From: JABWBD01 sp040768665
GTDB lineage: Bacteria; Planctomycetota; Planctomycetia; Pirellulales; Thermoguttaceae
NCBI GenBank assembly: GCA_040768665.1
Contig: JAXGMN010000035.1
Span: 78,209 to 142,208 of the forward strand
Reading direction: 5' to 3'
DNA length: 64,000 bases
In this document: positions 16,724 through 25,323 of the stretch, one piece after another
How the letters are laid out: every line of letters begins with the position of its first letter
Numbering within the stretch: position 1 is the stretch's first letter
Translations under genes and position numbers: made by a program
The notes under the pieces: model-generated
What the model saw: the letters and a program-made list of their open reading frames with translations, nothing else
What the model was told of the DNA's origin: nothing
Database searches by the model: none

Positions 16724-17638
16724 ATGTCAAGAATCTCTCGTCGCCATTTTCTCGCCGAGCTTGGCACCGCCGCCGGCGCAGTCACTTTTTCCGATCGATT
16801 CGCCTGGGCCGCACGGCAAGCACCCAAGGTCTCGATTCCGGAGATCAAGAGCGGTTCGGACGTGGTCGCGCTGGGCCGGACCGACATTCAGACATCCGTG
16901 CTGGGCATCGGGACGGGTACCCACGGCGGCCGCGACCAGCACGACCTCGGCCAAGCCGCGTTCACCAAGCTCGTGCGCCACGCCCTGGACCGCGGCATCA
17001 CCTACATAGACGCGGCCGACGCGTACCGCACCCGCGACATGGTCTGCCCCGCGCTGAAGGGCGTTCCCCGCGACCAGTACTTCGTCCAAACCAAGACCCG
17101 GGCCAAGACCGCCGAGGCCGCCAAGGCCGACATCGACCGTTTGCGCCGGCAGCTCGGGATCGATGAGTTCGACACCCTGTTGATGCATGCCATGGGCCAA
17201 GGCAGTTGGCCTGTCGACATGCGTCCTGTGATGGACGTGCTCTATGACGCCAAGGAAAAGGGCCGCATCAAGGCGGTGGGCGTCTCCTGCCACGGGCTCG
17301 ACCCGCTGGTCACCTCGGCCAGCAACGACTGGATCGACGTGCATCTGGTGCGCATTAACCCTTTCGAAATGAAGATGGACGGCAAACCCGACCTGGTGGC
17401 GGCCCAGATCAAGAAGATGCATGCTTTGGGCCACGGCGTGCTGGGCATGAAGATCTTCGGCGAGACCGGCTACGACAGCCCCGAGAAACGTCTCCAGGCC
17501 CTGCGATACGTCCTCGGCCTGGGCTGCGTGCATGCCTTCACAATCGGCTTCACCAGCACGGCGCAGATCGACGAAACGCTGGGGATGATCGAACAGGCGG
17601 CGGAGTTGAACCGCGCGGAGCGCCGCAAGGTGGCATAA
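16724..17638 (+). CDS. Aldo/keto reductase, Tat-exported
   Basis: 304 residues. A twin-arginine signal (SRRHFLAELGTAAGAV) at residues 5-20 marks export in the folded, cofactor-loaded state. The (beta/alpha)8 barrel carries the AKR tetrad: Asp and Tyr in DAADAYRT, Lys in VQTKTRAK, His in LLMHAMGQ. VGVSCHG and FTIGFTS are strands lining the NAD(P) site. The substrate is unknown; exported planctomycete AKRs are usually linked to carbohydrate or lactaldehyde chemistry. ATG 16724 places the Tat motif at the N-terminus. Confidence 0.9.
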   Translation: MSRISRRHFLAELGTAAGAVTFSDRFAWAARQAPKVSIPEIKSGSDVVALGRTDIQTSVLGIGTGTHGGRDQHDLGQAAFTKLVRHALDRGITYIDAADAYRTRDMVCPALKGVPRDQYFVQTKTRAKTAEAAKADIDRLRRQLGIDEFDTLLMHAMGQGSWPVDMRPVMDVLYDAKEKGRIKAVGVSCHGLDPLVTSASNDWIDVHLVRINPFEMKMDGKPDLVAAQIKKMHALGHGVLGMKIFGETGYDSPEKRLQALRYVLGLGCVHAFTIGFTSTAQIDETLGMIEQAAELNRAERRKVA

Positions 17639-17757
17639 CGTTCCGCCGAAGAAGCCGGGTGAGACCCGCAACAGGAGATGGCGCGTCTGATTTCGGTTCC
17701 GGTGGGAATGGTGCGAACTCCACCAGCCGGCTGCTGCTCGACAAGTCCGTGCGGAAA

Positions 17758-18308
17758 TCACACCGGGGGCTAATGCTGGCATTCGCTACCCTGATCAGGT
17801 CAGAAAGCTCGTTCTCGTCGGCAGTGGTGTGTTCGACGAGGTTTATGCGACCGGAATTCGAAGCGTACGGCTCAGGCGCCTCAGTCTCGAAGACCGAAAA
17901 GAGGTTGAGGCTTTGACACAAGAGTTGCAGCCTAACAATGAACACGCCGGCAGGGCCTTTGCTCGCCTCGCCTCTCTGCTCATCAAGGCTGATGCCTAGG
18001 ATCCCCTGACGCTTGACACGGAGATCATCGAGTGCCAGTATCGGGTCTACTAAAGCGTCTGGAAGGAGGCCGAGGAGTTACGAAGTCGCGGTGGATTCCT
18101 GGATGCTGCCCGACAGATTCGCTGTCCGGTGCTGGCGATCCACGGCGACCACGATCCGCATCCTCCGGAGGGCGTTGAAATTCCACTCTCGGGCTGCCTG
18201 GCTGACTTCCGTTTCATCGTGCTCAAGAACTGCGGCCATCTATCTTGGATCGAAAGACAGGCAAAGGACAAGTTCTACGGACTTCTGAGACAGGAGTGCA
18301 GGGCATGA
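17758..18308 (+). pseudogene. Alpha/beta hydrolase, decayed 3' part
   Basis: One frame reads YPDQVRKLVLVGSGVFDEVY, then LSLEDRKEVEALTQ, then CPVLAIHGDHDPHPPEGV and LKNCGHLSWIERQAKDKFY, clearly the C-terminal half of an alpha/beta hydrolase with the Asp (HGDHD) and His (NCGH) of the triad. Two in-frame stops interrupt it (TAG after KADA at about 17997, TAA after YRVY at about 18052), and the half with the nucleophile elbow is missing. Its stop (18306-18308) overlaps the start of the next gene in ATGA fashion, a relic of an operon. Confidence 0.8.
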
Positions 18309-19278
18309 TCCATTCCGTGAAAGCATCCCTTGTGACGTGCTGTCTTACATCGGTGGCCGTGGCGTTCTGTTCCACCCCGGCCGAAGCACAATTCGTCGGC
18401 ATTCGTACTGCCTTGCACCACGAGCATCGCGTTGGCAAAATGCGGATCTTCTTCGATACCGAAGGAGTTCATGCCGTCGATGATGCGGACGCCAACGGCG
18501 ACGGCGTGCCGGATCACGTCGAAGACGCTGCAAAACAGACCTGGGCTGCCTATTCGCTGTTTGTGGAGACACTGGGCTTTCCTGATCCCTTCCAAACTGA
18601 TCGGTACAAAACTGCGGCCTTCCTCGATATTCACCTGCTGGACAGGAGTGTTCTGGGGCACAATGGGGTGGCCTATGACGAATTGCAGAGGTTTCGTCGG
18701 CCGCAAGACGGGGATGAGACAAGGACGCTATGCTTCGATGTCGCAACATCGGTGAAAGCCTCATCCAATCTGACTCCGGCACACGAGTTCTTTCACATCA
18801 TCCAGAACAGCGTCACGTACTTCAAGAACTCGTGGTACACGGAGGGAACGGCACGCTGGTCCGAACGTGGATTGGGACTCGGAGGCGTCGGGGAAATACG
18901 CTACCATGGGCCATGGCCTCTGTCCAATGAGGACATGAGCAGGCTGTTTGAGATGCGTTACGACTCGTCTGTGAATTTCTGGAATCCCTTGGCCGTGAAG
19001 GACGATTCCCGGGCGTAATCCCCGAGGACCGAGTGAGCCCTGAGTTGAAGCGACTGACGTATTCCAACGGAGCAAAGGTCTTGCAGGACTTCCAATTGAA
19101 CGGTTGGGAGTTCATTCGAGAGGTTCTGCTGGAGTTGGGTAAAGCAGATGATGTGGCGTTCCGAGAACTGGGCTACACACGATGGTCTGAGGACAACCAG
19201 AAAGCGAAGGACAACAGCCGCTTCATCTGCGAGGCCGTGATGGAGGTGGTGCGACGAAGGATTGCACCGGTGCGTTGA
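18305..19278 (+). pseudogene. Secreted zinc metalloprotease-like protein (MXAN_6640-like), frameshifted
   Basis: ATG 18305 gives a signal peptide (to about residue 30, TPAEAQF), a Ca-loop-like DADANGDGVPDHVED, and the zinc site AHEFFHIIQ (HExxH) with WYTEGTARWSE about 20 residues later, as in putative metalloproteases of the MXAN_6640 type. The frame stops at 19016-19018 after KDDSRA. In the next frame the protein continues (GVIPEDRVSPELKRLTYSNG, then LNGWEFIREVLLELGKADDV) to 19278. One missing or extra base near 19010 explains this. GC content is lower than in the surroundings. Confidence 0.75.
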
Positions 19279-19353
19279 CCGTTGAGCAGGGTCAGCCCCG
19301 ACCGACATGTGTTCAAATGCCGAAAGCTTTTGTTCATCGAAAGGCCGAAACCA

Positions 19354-19848
19354 ATGCCTGAGACCAGCCTATCTATCCTGCCCGAGGTGCTGCCGTTCGT
19401 GCTTGCGATCACGGCCTTCCTGATTGTCGTATGTCTGCTGCTGTGGATCGTGCTGCGTCATCTCCGCGTGCGATGGGAGTTTTTCCATGCAGAACGGATG
19501 AAGGCATTGGAGGTCGGCTGTCCCATCGGCACGCTGAACCCGCCCAAGGAGCAAATGCAGTTCATCCATAATGCCTTTTGGATGGCGTTTTGCATGGGAG
19601 CCGCTCTTCCCGTGGCGGCCATTTGGGCGGCGGCATGGGCGACAAGCGTGCAGACCAATCTCGGGTATTCACTTGTGGTGTGGATTTGCGTGGCGGTTGT
19701 CTCGACGGTGGGGGTGATTTGTGCAGCGATGGTCTTGGTTCAATGCCGTCCCGTTCGAGCAAACCGCATGCCTACGGACGCGGGCAAGCTAAACTCGAAC
19801 GGCAGTGCCTCCCCGTCCCAGCCAATGGCTCAGGAGAGCGGCGGCTGA
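19354..19848 (+). CDS. Three-TM membrane protein of unknown function
   Basis: 164 residues from ATG 19354. Hydrophobic segments are at about residues 10-32 (VLPFVLAITAFLIVVCLLLW), 70-93 and 100-122. Between the first two is a basic cytoplasmic helix (RHLRVRWEFFHAERMKALEVG), which resembles the short HxERxxAxExG helix of small bacterial membrane proteins (DUF6249-like). The tail is polar and disordered. An upstream extension to 19282 exists but has no support. Confidence 0.6.
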   Translation: MPETSLSILPEVLPFVLAITAFLIVVCLLLWIVLRHLRVRWEFFHAERMKALEVGCPIGTLNPPKEQMQFIHNAFWMAFCMGAALPVAAIWAAAWATSVQTNLGYSLVVWICVAVVSTVGVICAAMVLVQCRPVRANRMPTDAGKLNSNGSASPSQPMAQESGG

Positions 19849-20088
19849 CGCTGCATTAAACGCGAGTGCCCAATAGCAGAAAACTACGGGCAATCAATCA
19901 CTTACTGCGGATCACCAGCGTTAACCCATGGTCGCGATCCGTTTGAACTACGATCCGCTGACCGTCGGTGGGCGTAACCGACGGCCCAGGCTATTAGCCC
20001 GCGAGTGCCATAGGTTGGTAATTGCATAGCAGAGCGATTTTGGTGAAGGTTACACTGTTCGCGGGCCATACGGTCTCGGGTGAAAAAG

Positions 20089-20163
20089 GGGTGAAAAAGG
20101 GTCAGAACTGTTTTGTGACAAACTGGGCAATCGCAAATAGTTCTGACCCGCTTTTTCTTCCCC
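20089..20163. repeat. Palindromic element, family D, copy 1
   Basis: GGGTCAGAACT (arm), interior GTTTTGTGACAAACTGGGC, then AGTTCTGACCC. It is bounded by GGGTGAAAAA and its near-complement TTTTTCTTCCC. The left boundary is partly duplicated (GGTGAAAAAGGGGTGAAAAA). Confidence 0.9.
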
Positions 20164-20240
20164 GCAAACTCGTCCGGGTGTTGACAGTACTCGCAACGGC
20201 GGCGGCGCGCGGCTCCCGAACCCGGCGCTGAACGGTGCGC

Positions 20241-20312
20241 GGGTGAAAAAGGGTCAGAACTGTTTTGTGACAAACTGGGCAATCGCAAATAGTTCTGACC
20301 CTTTTTCTTCCC
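20241..20312. repeat. Palindromic element, family D, copy 2
   Basis: Nearly identical to copy 1 over its whole length and in the same orientation, 152 bases downstream. Perfect 11-bp arms GGGTCAGAACT/AGTTCTGACCC. Confidence 0.9.
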
Positions 20313-20552
20313 TTTTCTTCCCCCTGTTCGCCGCGTGAACAAGCCAGGTTCTGGCACGGAACTTGCAAATCTTGGGCCGCGCGAACCGCTCGCTGCCGAC
20401 AACCCTCAATAGTACGTTGGCGGCCGGCGTTCTGGCGTATTTCGCTGGTGTCGGCCTGCAATAATCGGTCTGCTGGGGACCGGCCTCGGCCAGGTCGCGT
20501 AGAGCGTGACCATCAAAGTCGGTGAGGTGTTGCGATGAGTCCATGAACGTTG

Positions 20553-20628
20553 CCTCTGCAAGGAATCGACGCCGCATTACCCGTCTGCGCGGGCGGGCCG
20601 AAGGCACGCGGCGGTCGTCTTGCAGAGG
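20553..20628 (+). promoter_or_regulatory. Leader hairpin pairing with the Shine-Dalgarno of the 20638 gene
   Basis: CCTCTGCAAG (20553-20562) is the exact complement of CTTGCAGAGG (20619-20628), whose last bases are the ribosome binding site AGAGGAGGT of the gene starting at 20638. Inner GACGCCGC/GCGGTCGTC extends the pairing imperfectly. A folded leader would hide the binding site. Confidence 0.5.
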
Positions 20629-20637
20629 AGGTCAACC

Positions 20638-20973
20638 ATGGACTCTCACACGAACTTCCAGACATCGGCACCTCGCCGTCCGATCCGCCCCTTGGCTGGC
20701 TACCGCGTAATGGCCCGCCACCGCGATCGCAGCCAATCGCTGGTGACCCTGGCCGAAAACCACCGGCAAGCGGTTATCCGTGCCAAGGCGTTCTGCGACA
20801 CGATCGCTGCCAGCCGTGACGGAATCGTATCCGTGCGTATCGAAGAGTGGGGCGGGCTTTGCCGCTCACCAAAACTGGGCCACTTCTGCTCACGTAAACT
20901 GACCCACTACTTGGAAAGAAAAGTCCTGAAACTGCCGGTCGTTGTCGTCGGGCCACCGGCTCAGTGGATCTGA
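20638..20973 (+). CDS. Small hypothetical protein, C-terminus overwritten by an IS-end-like sequence
   Basis: ATG 20638 follows a near-perfect ribosome binding site (AGAGGAGGT, 5-6 bases). Residues 1-75 (PLAGYRVMARHRDRSQSLVT, then AFCDTIAASRDGIVSVRIEEW) look like a genuine small soluble protein of the kind found repeatedly in planctomycetes. From about residue 76 the frame runs through the IS-end-like repeats (LGHFCSRKLTHYL) and ends at 20973, so the native C-terminus is missing. Function unknown. Confidence 0.5.
   Translation: MDSHTNFQTSAPRRPIRPLAGYRVMARHRDRSQSLVTLAENHRQAVIRAKAFCDTIAASRDGIVSVRIEEWGGLCRSPKLGHFCSRKLTHYLERKVLKLPVVVVGPPAQWI
20862..20911. mobile_element. Solitary IS21-like terminal repeat pair
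   Basis: CTCACCAAAACTGGGCCACT (20865 on) and CTCACGTAAACTGACCCACT (20889 on) are two direct repeats with a 24-base period, 16 of 21 positions identical. Multiple direct repeats of this kind form IS21-family ends. No istA/istB genes are present, so this would be a leftover end. Confidence 0.4.
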
Positions 20974-21172
20974 GCACAGGCATGCCGATTTAGCTGAGTG
21001 CCAACGGGGCGGGACGCTGACCGAAGGACAGTGGCGGCCAGTGAGCCCGTGGCAGGGCGGATTTTCCCATCGGTTCGCGACCCAGTTGAGCACTCGCACC
21101 AAGAATGCGGGCCATACGCCCTTTTCGTCGGACCCGCCCCAAGAGTGCTTCTCAATTACCCCGAGAAGTATA

Positions 21173-21202
21173 TTGACAGAAGTACACTACATCTGCTATA
21201 CT
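21173..21202 (+). promoter_or_regulatory. Sigma70-type promoter
   Basis: TTGACA (21173-21178), 18-base spacer, TATACT (21197-21202): the best housekeeping promoter in the window. Transcription would start near 21209. The next feature downstream is a strong terminator, not a gene. Confidence 0.65.
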
Positions 21203-21208
21203 GCCGAA

Positions 21209-21319
21209 AACGGGATGGGTATCGGAAGAGCCTGAACCAAAAAGAGCAGGTATCAAGATGAGCCCGTCGGCTCACTAGCGCGCTGCCAACCAGCGCCAAG
21301 TGAGGCGGCGGGCTTTTTT
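21209..21319 (+). ncRNA. Candidate small RNA of about 110 nt
   Basis: A consensus promoter and an intrinsic terminator are about 110 bases apart, with no gene between. The only open frame is ATG AGC CCG TCG GCT CAC TAG (21258-21278), six codons lying in the terminator stem and preceded by AGAGCAGG. The sequence shows none of the conserved words of SRP RNA, tmRNA or RNase P. It could be an independent small RNA or an attenuator-like leader, although no gene follows for 940 bases on this strand. Confidence 0.5.
21261..21319 (+). terminator. Rho-independent terminator with nested stem
   Basis: AGCCCGTCGGCTCACT (21261-21276) pairs with AGTGAGGCGGCGGGCT (21299-21314) with two mismatches. The loop itself contains a perfect GCGCTG/CAGCGC stem around CCAAC. 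A run of six T follows the stem closing base. Confidence 0.75.
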
Positions 21320-22127
21320 ATTGCCGCCACGATCAACCCTTTCCACTTCACCCCAACTCCAAGATACCCCATGAACCCGCAGAACCTTCCACCGCTGGAC
21401 CGTCCAGATCCCTGGCTTCCCCTTCCGCCGCGCTCGAGCGCACGCCCGGGCGGCGGCGCGCTCCTCGACGACGACAAACGCACGACGTGTCGTTCAAAAG
21501 CACCTCGCGACACCGTCCGGCAGGCAATCCATCCACGAAATCCGGCCACGAGCCGAGTCGTGATTTCCCTTCTGCCCGCGGCAGCGCAGCGATTTTGACG
21601 CCCCGCTGCCGAGCGATATGGAACTTCCGTCAACAGCCAACCCGGCAAGTACCGAGCGCGAAACGGGTTGCGGCTGATGCCCTCGCCCGAAATTTTGCAA
21701 CCAAAGCGCGGGGCATCGCAAAAATGGCGACACGGCACCACGCCGCGATCGCGTCTGACCTCGTATCCCAAACGTCCGACACCGGACACCACACGCGCCC
21801 CGATCGCCCAACTCCCTTGCTCCACGCTCCATGGTCCAGGCCAGGCTCTTCAGACGACTTTTTAGACACCCTGCTTTCGACCGGTGCGAACTTGCGCGCA
21901 CGTCCTTTGACACAAATCCAACCTGCTCCACTCCTTACTGCCCAGCCCATCGTCCAAGTCAAATCGTAGAAAACTCGACTTGGCTAAAAATTCCCTCGCC
22001 GCATCCCGTGCCGGGCAATTTATTCCGCTTGGCTCAGAACTCGACAGATCGCGCCGCACCGACAACAATGAGGCAGGTAAATGGACATGCGAACAAGATC
22101 GGCGATGATACTGTGAAAAGCCCTGGC
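21320..22127. other. About 800-base stretch without recognisable gene
   Basis: Open frames occur on both strands but their predicted products are low-complexity Arg/Pro/Ser-rich and lack ribosome binding sites. The plus strand is unusually C-rich. Nothing is called. Confidence 0.5.
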
Positions 22128-22206
22128 AAAACGGGGACAGGCACCTCGCCGAGAGACATATTCTGCGTGTTTTGCGACTGTCTGGCTCGGAGCCAGTCAC
22201 CGTTTT
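22128..22206. repeat. Palindromic element, family E, copy 1
   Basis: AAAACGGGGACAGGCACCTC on the left and GGAGCCAGTCACCGTTTT on the right. The same element is inverted at 2645-2725. Confidence 0.85.
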
Positions 22207-22261
22207 GTGAGGGCCTCTAAACACAATCGACCTCAACAGCCCCGGTAGAACTTGCCGTTCC

Positions 22262-24187
22262 GTGGAAACGACGCGCGACAGAATCCGGCATTTGTTGCAG
22301 ACCCCCCCGGCACGAGGGGCGGTTGTGGGGGTGGTATGCGCTCTGGTGTGCTGGGGCCTGGGGACGACTGAAACGGCGCGATGGCTGGAGAACTGGACGT
22401 GCGACGTCGCAACGCTCTTCCGCGGCGGACGGCCAACGAGCACCCATGTCGTCATTGTCGGAATTACCGACAATTGTCTGCGGTCGATCGATAAGCCCCT
22501 TGCCTTCTTGAGCCCGGAGTTGGCTCGCGTCGTCACTTATGTTCACGAGCATGGTGCGGCAGCCGTCGGGATCGACGTTCTTCTCCCGGCGACGGAAACA
22601 ACGCCCGACTATTACCTGCCCGGCGCTCCCGGCGACGCCGGCACCGTGGGTGTCGCCGTGCTGAACGCGGGCAACGTCGTACTGCCGATGTGGAATGTCC
22701 GCTCAGACCGATGGATCTTGCCGGCATACGAGTGGCAGCCGTTCCGACCGGATTGGAACGATCTGGCCTTCGTCAATCTGACGCCGGACAGGGACATGTT
22801 CACCCGGCGTCAACTCCTCCGCGCGGCAGACGACCAGGGGCAATTGCGGGCTTCGCTGGCTCTGGCGGTGTTTGCCGAGGCGATGAGATTTCCTCGCGAG
22901 TGGTTCGAACAACCCCAGTTGCAGCTCGACGGCAAGCGCATTCCCTTGGACAGCGACGGTATGCTGCCGATCAACTACCTTGGCCCGCCGGGCACGGTCA
23001 AGACAATTCCCTTCCGCACCGTCCTGGCCGCAGAGTCGGGAAAAGAAGAGCTCCGCCACGACTTCGAGGACGCGATCGTGTTGATCGGCATCACGGCAGA
23101 CGCCCAACCCGACCGGCATAGCACTCCCTATGCCAACCAGTCCGTGGCCAGCGCGCTGCGCAAGATGCTGGTCAAGCAAGATATCGATCGTATGGCGGGC
23201 GTGGAGATCCACGCCAACGTGATCGCTACTCTGGGCGATCGCGCATTCATCTCCACCCCCTGGTGGCTCTCCACGCCCCTGACGCTCGTCGTGGTCGGAG
23301 CAGTGCTGGGAGCGGCAATCACGCGGACCAGTCTCGCTTGGGGAGCGGTCATCGCGCTGGTCCATCATTGGACCTGGAAGGCCTTTGCGGTCGCGGTCTT
23401 CTGGTGGGGCAGCTATCGAGTCGACGTCGTGCCCATGCTGTTGCTCGGCGTCATGGTGTACGGCGTCGTCTTCGCGCTTCGGTGGCGCCTGATGAGGCAG
23501 ATGATGGGGCTCTTCAAGTCCGAACTCGTCGCCCAGGCCCTGGAGGCCGATCCCAGCAAAGCGGAACTGCGGGGCGAAGAGCGAGAGGTTACCATCCTGT
23601 TTACCGACGTGCGAGATTTCACCAGCCTTTCCGAGAAGCGCACGCCCCAGGAGGTGGTGGCTCTGCTGAACACGTACTTCTCCGTCATCGTTCCCGAGAT
23701 CGAGTTGCGAGGCGGGACGGTCAACCAGTATCTCGGCGACGGCCTGATGGTCATCTTCGGAGCACCTCGGCATCAGCCGGATCATGCGCTGCGGGCCGTC
23801 GAGACGGCCGTTGCCATGATACGCGCAGTCCAAAGCGCCGAGCATCAGTGGAGCGAATTGGGCGCACCCGCCTTCCGCATCGGCGTCGGAGTCCACACGG
23901 GAAAAGCGGTTATCGGCACCATCGGCAGCCCCCGTCGTCTGGACTACACGGCCATCGGCGACACGGTGAATACGGCGTCACGGATCGAGACGGGCACGAG
24001 GCACCTCGACGCCGCGATCCTGATCAGCCAAGCCACCTACGACGCCTTGCAGCCCCAGGACCGCCAACGCCTCGTCCGCAATCCGGCCCCAAGCTCCTTG
24101 CGGATGAAAGGCAAAGAAAATGTCATTCAAGTGTATCCCATCGGGTTGTATAATAAAGAGGTTAACAACACGGGGGTCGTACGATGA
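22262..24187 (+). CDS. CHASE2-domain adenylate/guanylate cyclase (class III)
   Basis: 641 residues from GTG 22262. A transmembrane helix (about 19-36) precedes an extracytoplasmic CHASE2 sensor (about 45-325; HVVIVGITDNCLRSID, GIDVLLPA, VLIGITAD). Two or three transmembrane helices follow (about 335-410). The C-terminal class III cyclase domain (about 438-610) has EVTILFTDVRDFTSLSEK and NQYLGDGLMVIFGAP (metal Asp pair), VGVHTGKAVIGTIG and DYTAIGDTVNTASRIE (transition-state Asn/Arg region). It would turn an external signal into cAMP or cGMP. The stop overlaps the next start (ATGA at 24184), so the FecR-like gene is translationally coupled. Confidence 0.93.
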   Translation: METTRDRIRHLLQTPPARGAVVGVVCALVCWGLGTTETARWLENWTCDVATLFRGGRPTSTHVVIVGITDNCLRSIDKPLAFLSPELARVVTYVHEHGAAAVGIDVLLPATETTPDYYLPGAPGDAGTVGVAVLNAGNVVLPMWNVRSDRWILPAYEWQPFRPDWNDLAFVNLTPDRDMFTRRQLLRAADDQGQLRASLALAVFAEAMRFPREWFEQPQLQLDGKRIPLDSDGMLPINYLGPPGTVKTIPFRTVLAAESGKEELRHDFEDAIVLIGITADAQPDRHSTPYANQSVASALRKMLVKQDIDRMAGVEIHANVIATLGDRAFISTPWWLSTPLTLVVVGAVLGAAITRTSLAWGAVIALVHHWTWKAFAVAVFWWGSYRVDVVPMLLLGVMVYGVVFALRWRLMRQMMGLFKSELVAQALEADPSKAELRGEEREVTILFTDVRDFTSLSEKRTPQEVVALLNTYFSVIVPEIELRGGTVNQYLGDGLMVIFGAPRHQPDHALRAVETAVAMIRAVQSAEHQWSELGAPAFRIGVGVHTGKAVIGTIGSPRRLDYTAIGDTVNTASRIETGTRHLDAAILISQATYDALQPQDRQRLVRNPAPSSLRMKGKENVIQVYPIGLYNKEVNNTGVVR

Positions 24188-25116
24188 GACGATGGCTGAT
24201 AACGTTTGTTGCGATGGCAATACCTTGTGCCGCCATGGCAGCCGAGAGGGCCCAGCTTGCAGCTCGCATACTGGAGGCCGAGGGCGACGCGACGATAACC
24301 GACCCGGGCGGGAAGGCACGCCCGGCCACCCTGTACGGCACCGTCTACTCCGGCGAACGCCTCACTGGCAAGCCCGGCTCGATCATCGTGCTCGGTTTTC
24401 GCGAAGACGGGCACCTCGAGCGTTTGCAGGTTCCCGCCAACGTCGAAGTGACGGCTCGCGGCTGCAGGCCGCCGGGGATTCTCGTCGCGAGGGCACTGAA
24501 AACTTCAAACCGCAAACTGGGGCAATGGATCGACGAATTGCCGAAGATCCCCGAGGTGAGCCTGGCCGGCACCGCGCTCATCAAAGGCCCGCCGGTAGAT
24601 CGTCCGAGGCTGGTACCGATTCCTGCATCCACGGTGGCTGCCGCCAATCCCGCGTTCTCCTGGCCGGCGATTCCCGGTGTGCAGCGGTACGAGATCACGG
24701 TGACCCGCAGCGACGGCGGCCTCTTCTGGAAGACCACCACGCAAAACACCACGATCGACTATGCCGGTTGGCCCTTGCAGCCAGGAACCGTCTACCGTTG
24801 GCGCGTGGCGGCCCCGCCCGGAGTCGGCCAGCATGCAACGTTCTACGACGGGCACTTTACGACTGCAACGGAAGACCAACAGCAGAACTTGCGCCAGCTC
24901 GAGGAGTTGATTGGATGCGGCGAGCCGTCGCTTCTGGCTTTGGCCGCCGCATGCTGCGAGCGGCACGGCTTTCTTGCCGAGGCGATCCAGGCGTATGAGC
25001 GGCTGATGGAAACGTCGCCGAATTCGTCGGCGGTACCCGAGAACCTTGCACGCCTCTACCGCCGCGCCGGACGCGACGATGATGCGAAGTCGCTGCAGCG
25101 TCTCGCACATGAGTAG
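24184..25116 (+). CDS. Secreted FecR-like / Fn3-like / TPR protein, cyclase partner
   Basis: 310 residues. Signal peptide (1-20, AAMAAE), then a FecR-type beta domain at about 22-110 (ARILEAEGDATITDPGGKAR, YSGERLTGKPGSIIVLGF). An immunoglobulin/Fn3-like segment follows at about 150-225 (FSWPAIPGVQRYEITVTR, GTVYRWRVAA). A TPR-like helical pair lies at 235-305 (YERLMETSPNSSAVPENLAR). The overlap with the CHASE2 cyclase gene and the extracytoplasmic location suggest it feeds or modulates the sensor. CHASE2 and FecR proteins are often neighbours, but this three-part build is not one I can name. Confidence 0.75.
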   Translation: MRRWLITFVAMAIPCAAMAAERAQLAARILEAEGDATITDPGGKARPATLYGTVYSGERLTGKPGSIIVLGFREDGHLERLQVPANVEVTARGCRPPGILVARALKTSNRKLGQWIDELPKIPEVSLAGTALIKGPPVDRPRLVPIPASTVAAANPAFSWPAIPGVQRYEITVTRSDGGLFWKTTTQNTTIDYAGWPLQPGTVYRWRVAAPPGVGQHATFYDGHFTTATEDQQQNLRQLEELIGCGEPSLLALAAACCERHGFLAEAIQAYERLMETSPNSSAVPENLARLYRRAGRDDDAKSLQRLAHE

Positions 25117-25323
25117 CCGGGTTGCAATCAGGACTCTCTCCGGAGCATACTTGCGATGGAGACTGAGGCGGTTTAGGAGTCTTTTTCTGAATCGGCCCAA
25201 GACCATCGCAGGAAACGCCCGGCTGGGTTGGGGCCAATCCGGAAAGTGGCTCCCGACCCTGTGCCACAGAAGCTTGCCGCACGCGGCAGAAACTCTGAAT
25301 CGACAGCCAAGTGGAGAGAATCG

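Larger units (their letters stand above)
19849..20552. other. Intergenic stretch carrying two palindromes
   Basis: Apart from the two family D elements (20089-20163, 20241-20312) nothing is recognised. The 78 bases between the two elements are unique sequence. Confidence 0.6.

Noticed and set aside
21209..21319. SRP RNA, 6S RNA or tmRNA
   Set aside because: None of the conserved sequence words or overall folds could be matched; it is left as an unnamed small RNA candidate.
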